In this document: positions 42,571 to 44,002 of the stretch, in pieces
Layout: each line of letters opens with the position of its first letter
Position numbering within the stretch: position 1 is the first letter of the stretch
The notes under the pieces: generated by a model
Database searches by the model: none
The model's input: only the letters and a program-made list of their open reading frames with translations
What the model was told of the DNA's origin: nothing
From: JAGOEX01 sp964630905
GTDB taxonomy: Bacteria; UBP6; UBA1177
DNA length: 44,002 nt
Direction of reading: 5' to 3'
NCBI GenBank assembly: GCA_964630905.1
Contig: CAZVWR010000023.1
Span: 1-44,002, forward strand
Made by a program: the position numbers and the translations under genes

Positions 42571-42837
42571 TCAATTTAAAAGGTCAACCGACCTTACCAA
42601 CTCTTTATTAAAATCCTTTTTCAAGTTAATCAAAGAGTTGAACTTTGTTTTGGATCTGTCAATCAAAAATTGCCCTGATGGCTTTTTTATCTGACCCTCA
42701 AGCATTACATCTTCGAAATCTATAACTGTTTTTTCTCGGTACTTAATAAGTCGTCCCTGTTCATCCATATCCGATTCCTGTGCCCATACAATACCGAATG
42801 TGAGCAACAGAATAAACATAATCACCATTTTTTTCAT
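42571..42837 (-). CDS. Small exported protein of the LEG-I-KP family, copy 1
   Basis: 88 aa from the ATG at 42837 (GGAGG 8 nt upstream). The signal peptide is VIMFILLLTFGIVWA. The mature segment FEDVMLEGQIKKPSGQFLIDRSKTKF matches the paralogue at 31277-31510. It is between a TPR protein gene and an AgmX transducer gene, the same gene order as the other copy apart from the motor genes. I do not recognise a named family. A periplasmic adaptor role is inferred from conserved position. Confidence 0.78.
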   Translation of the reverse strand: MKKMVIMFILLLTFGIVWAQESDMDEQGRLIKYREKTVIDFEDVMLEGQIKKPSGQFLIDRSKTKFNSLINLKKDFNKELVRSVDLLN

Positions 42838-42875
42838 TTCGGCGACCTCCTCATTTATTAACCAACACAAAACAC

Positions 42876-42903
42876 TCTATACATATAACCGCAAAAATAT
42901 CAA
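42876..42903 (-). promoter_or_regulatory. Candidate promoter of the small protein-agmX genes
   Basis: On the minus strand, TTGATA (42903-42898), 16 bp, and TATAGA (42881-42876) lie in the 76-bp gap after the TPR gene, 39 bp before the ATG at 42837. The -10 is only a 4/6 match. Confidence 0.45.
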
Positions 42904-42913
42904 ATTTTAACTG

Positions 42914-44002
42914 CTATTGCCCTTCCGTTTTTTCTACAGGCCTTATATTCACAGCATCCTTCAAGTACAGATGGACAATATGATCGTCAGGAACACTTTC
43001 AGCTAACGACAAATATTTTCTAAAATTTCTCTTGGCCTCAACTTTCTTGTTCATATGATCATAGTGAAGAACTGCCAAATTAAATGTAGCAAGTGCATTA
43101 TTCGGATCTTTCTGTAAAACTGACATATACTCTTTCTCCGAATCTTCAAAACGACCAAGACCTCTGAGTGATATTGCAAGACCGATTCTTGCCAGAAGAT
43201 TGTCCGGATCCTGAGCAAGGACCGTCGCAAATCTTTCATATGCCGTCTCTGCATCTCCGTATTTCATTGCAATAGAGCCGACATTAAAATTTGCACTCTT
43301 ATTTTTGGGATCATTTCCAATAGCTTTCGAAAAATAAAGCATCGCAAGAGAATCGTCTTGCTGTGTCGAATACAAAACACCCCTGTTATTTGCAATACCA
43401 GGATCATCTGATTTCAAATTGTAGGAGTTTGTTGTTACCATTGATGCCAAGCCCATATCGTTCTTTTTAAAATAAAATATTCCCAAATTTTTCAAAGCAT
43501 CTACATTCGCCTGATCCTGGATGAGAATCTTTCTAACAGACTGAATGGCATTTGAATAATCACCTTTAAGAAGATAAAATCCAGCCACGGCTGACAAAAC
43601 ACCTTTGTCTTTGTCGTTTTCTTCAAGAAACTTCTCACATACATCAATAGCTCTGTTGTATTCCAACTTGTTTGCATAAATTGCAGCTTTATTAATGATC
43701 GGCATGGAATATTTTGCATCCAGCTCAAGAGCTTTGTTGTAGTGCTTTACCGCATTCTGGTCGTCGCCTTTTCTTTGATAAACCAAACCCAGATTGTAAT
43801 GAACTATCGGTGCCGAAGGATATGCCGTTGTAGCAAGCTCAAAGTATTCGACAGCTTTATCAAAATCTGCTTTACCATCTTTCAATTCAAGGGCTTCCAT
43901 ACCTTTTTGAGTATAGTATTTTGCCCAGTCTTCAGGTTCTTTTGGCTCCTGCGTTACAACTATTACCTTTTTATCATCCTTTACTTCTTCTTTTTTATCA
44001 GG
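42914..44002 (-). CDS. TPR protein, 5' end beyond the window
   Basis: The frame stays open to the right edge (363 codons visible), so the start is missing. The visible N-terminal part is Lys/Glu/Asp-rich (PDKKEEVKDDKKVIVV). About eight consecutive TPR units follow, such as APIVHYNLGLVYQRKGDDQN, NVDALKNLGIFYFKKND and ALATFNLAVLHYDHMNKK. The low-complexity N-terminus plus TPR array matches the lipoprotein at 31593-33191, so it is likely also a lipoprotein, though the lipobox is not visible. It would be the first gene seen of the small protein-agmX cassette. Confidence 0.85.
   Translation of the reverse strand, partial: PDKKEEVKDDKKVIVVTQEPKEPEDWAKYYTQKGMEALELKDGKADFDKAVEYFELATTAYPSAPIVHYNLGLVYQRKGDDQNAVKHYNKALELDAKYSMPIINKAAIYANKLEYNRAIDVCEKFLEENDKDKGVLSAVAGFYLLKGDYSNAIQSVRKILIQDQANVDALKNLGIFYFKKNDMGLASMVTTNSYNLKSDDPGIANNRGVLYSTQQDDSLAMLYFSKAIGNDPKNKSANFNVGSIAMKYGDAETAYERFATVLAQDPDNLLARIGLAISLRGLGRFEDSEKEYMSVLQKDPNNALATFNLAVLHYDHMNKKVEAKRNFRKYLSLAESVPDDHIVHLYLKDAVNIRPVEKTEGQ

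Overview
The window suggests a low-GC, Gram-negative, probably anaerobic bacterium of the Myxococcota / former Deltaproteobacteria kind. The reasons are several lipoproteins with thrombospondin-type-3, MopE-like and Gly-X-Y repeats, two AgmX/PglI-type envelope energy transducers, ExbB/ExbD motor genes, many TPR lipoproteins and Wza/Wzc-type exopolysaccharide export. The lineage is inferred from gene content only. No rRNA, tRNA, IS element or CRISPR array was recognised, and there is no gene-free stretch longer than about 200 bases. Where an in-frame upstream extension existed, starts were set by the best Shine-Dalgarno (SD) site.

Region 1 (1-4330) is the most striking. Facing away from a RhuM-family gene cut by the left edge is a tight five-gene operon, hgcA-hgcB-arsR-acr3-arsC. 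HgcA carries the cap-helix motif NVWCAAGK followed by a C-terminal membrane domain. HgcB is the two-cluster ferredoxin with a cysteine-rich end. Together they are the known marker and machinery of mercury methylation. Here they are the first two genes of an arsenic-resistance operon whose ArsR has a canonical CVC metalloid site. A promoter with short spacing and an overlapping inverted repeat precede hgcA.

Region 2 (4416-20140) holds a TSP3/VWA/MopE lipoprotein, a PTPS/QueD-like protein lacking the catalytic Cys, a U32 (RlhA-like) protein, an exported Asp-box protein with a GCGC tail, and a sugar-nucleotide pair. In that pair the cupin normally attached to ManC is fused instead to GalU. An Slt-type transglycosylase, a PP2C phosphatase with a cyclic-nucleotide-binding-like domain, pyruvate kinase, a small XRE regulator, a lipoprotein with 27 Gly-X-Y triplets, and a TrmN-like methyltransferase complete the region.

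Region 3 (20148-27197) contains queA, a SpoIID-domain amidase, an RlpA-SPOR lipoprotein, and a Wzc/Wza/outer-membrane-barrel set for exopolysaccharide export.

Region 4 (27234-44002) is a long minus-strand array that looks like an Agl/Glt-related, proton-driven envelope machine. In transcription order it has a TPR protein, a small exported protein, an AgmX-type transducer, an outer-membrane barrel and murI. A promoter follows, then a coiled-coil/beta protein, three large TPR proteins, a second copy of the small exported protein, ExbB, ExbD, ExbD, and a second FHA-like/AgmX transducer. These run on towards the polysaccharide genes. Two paralogous cassettes sharing [TPR]-[small protein]-[AgmX] can be recognised, and the small protein family appears undescribed.
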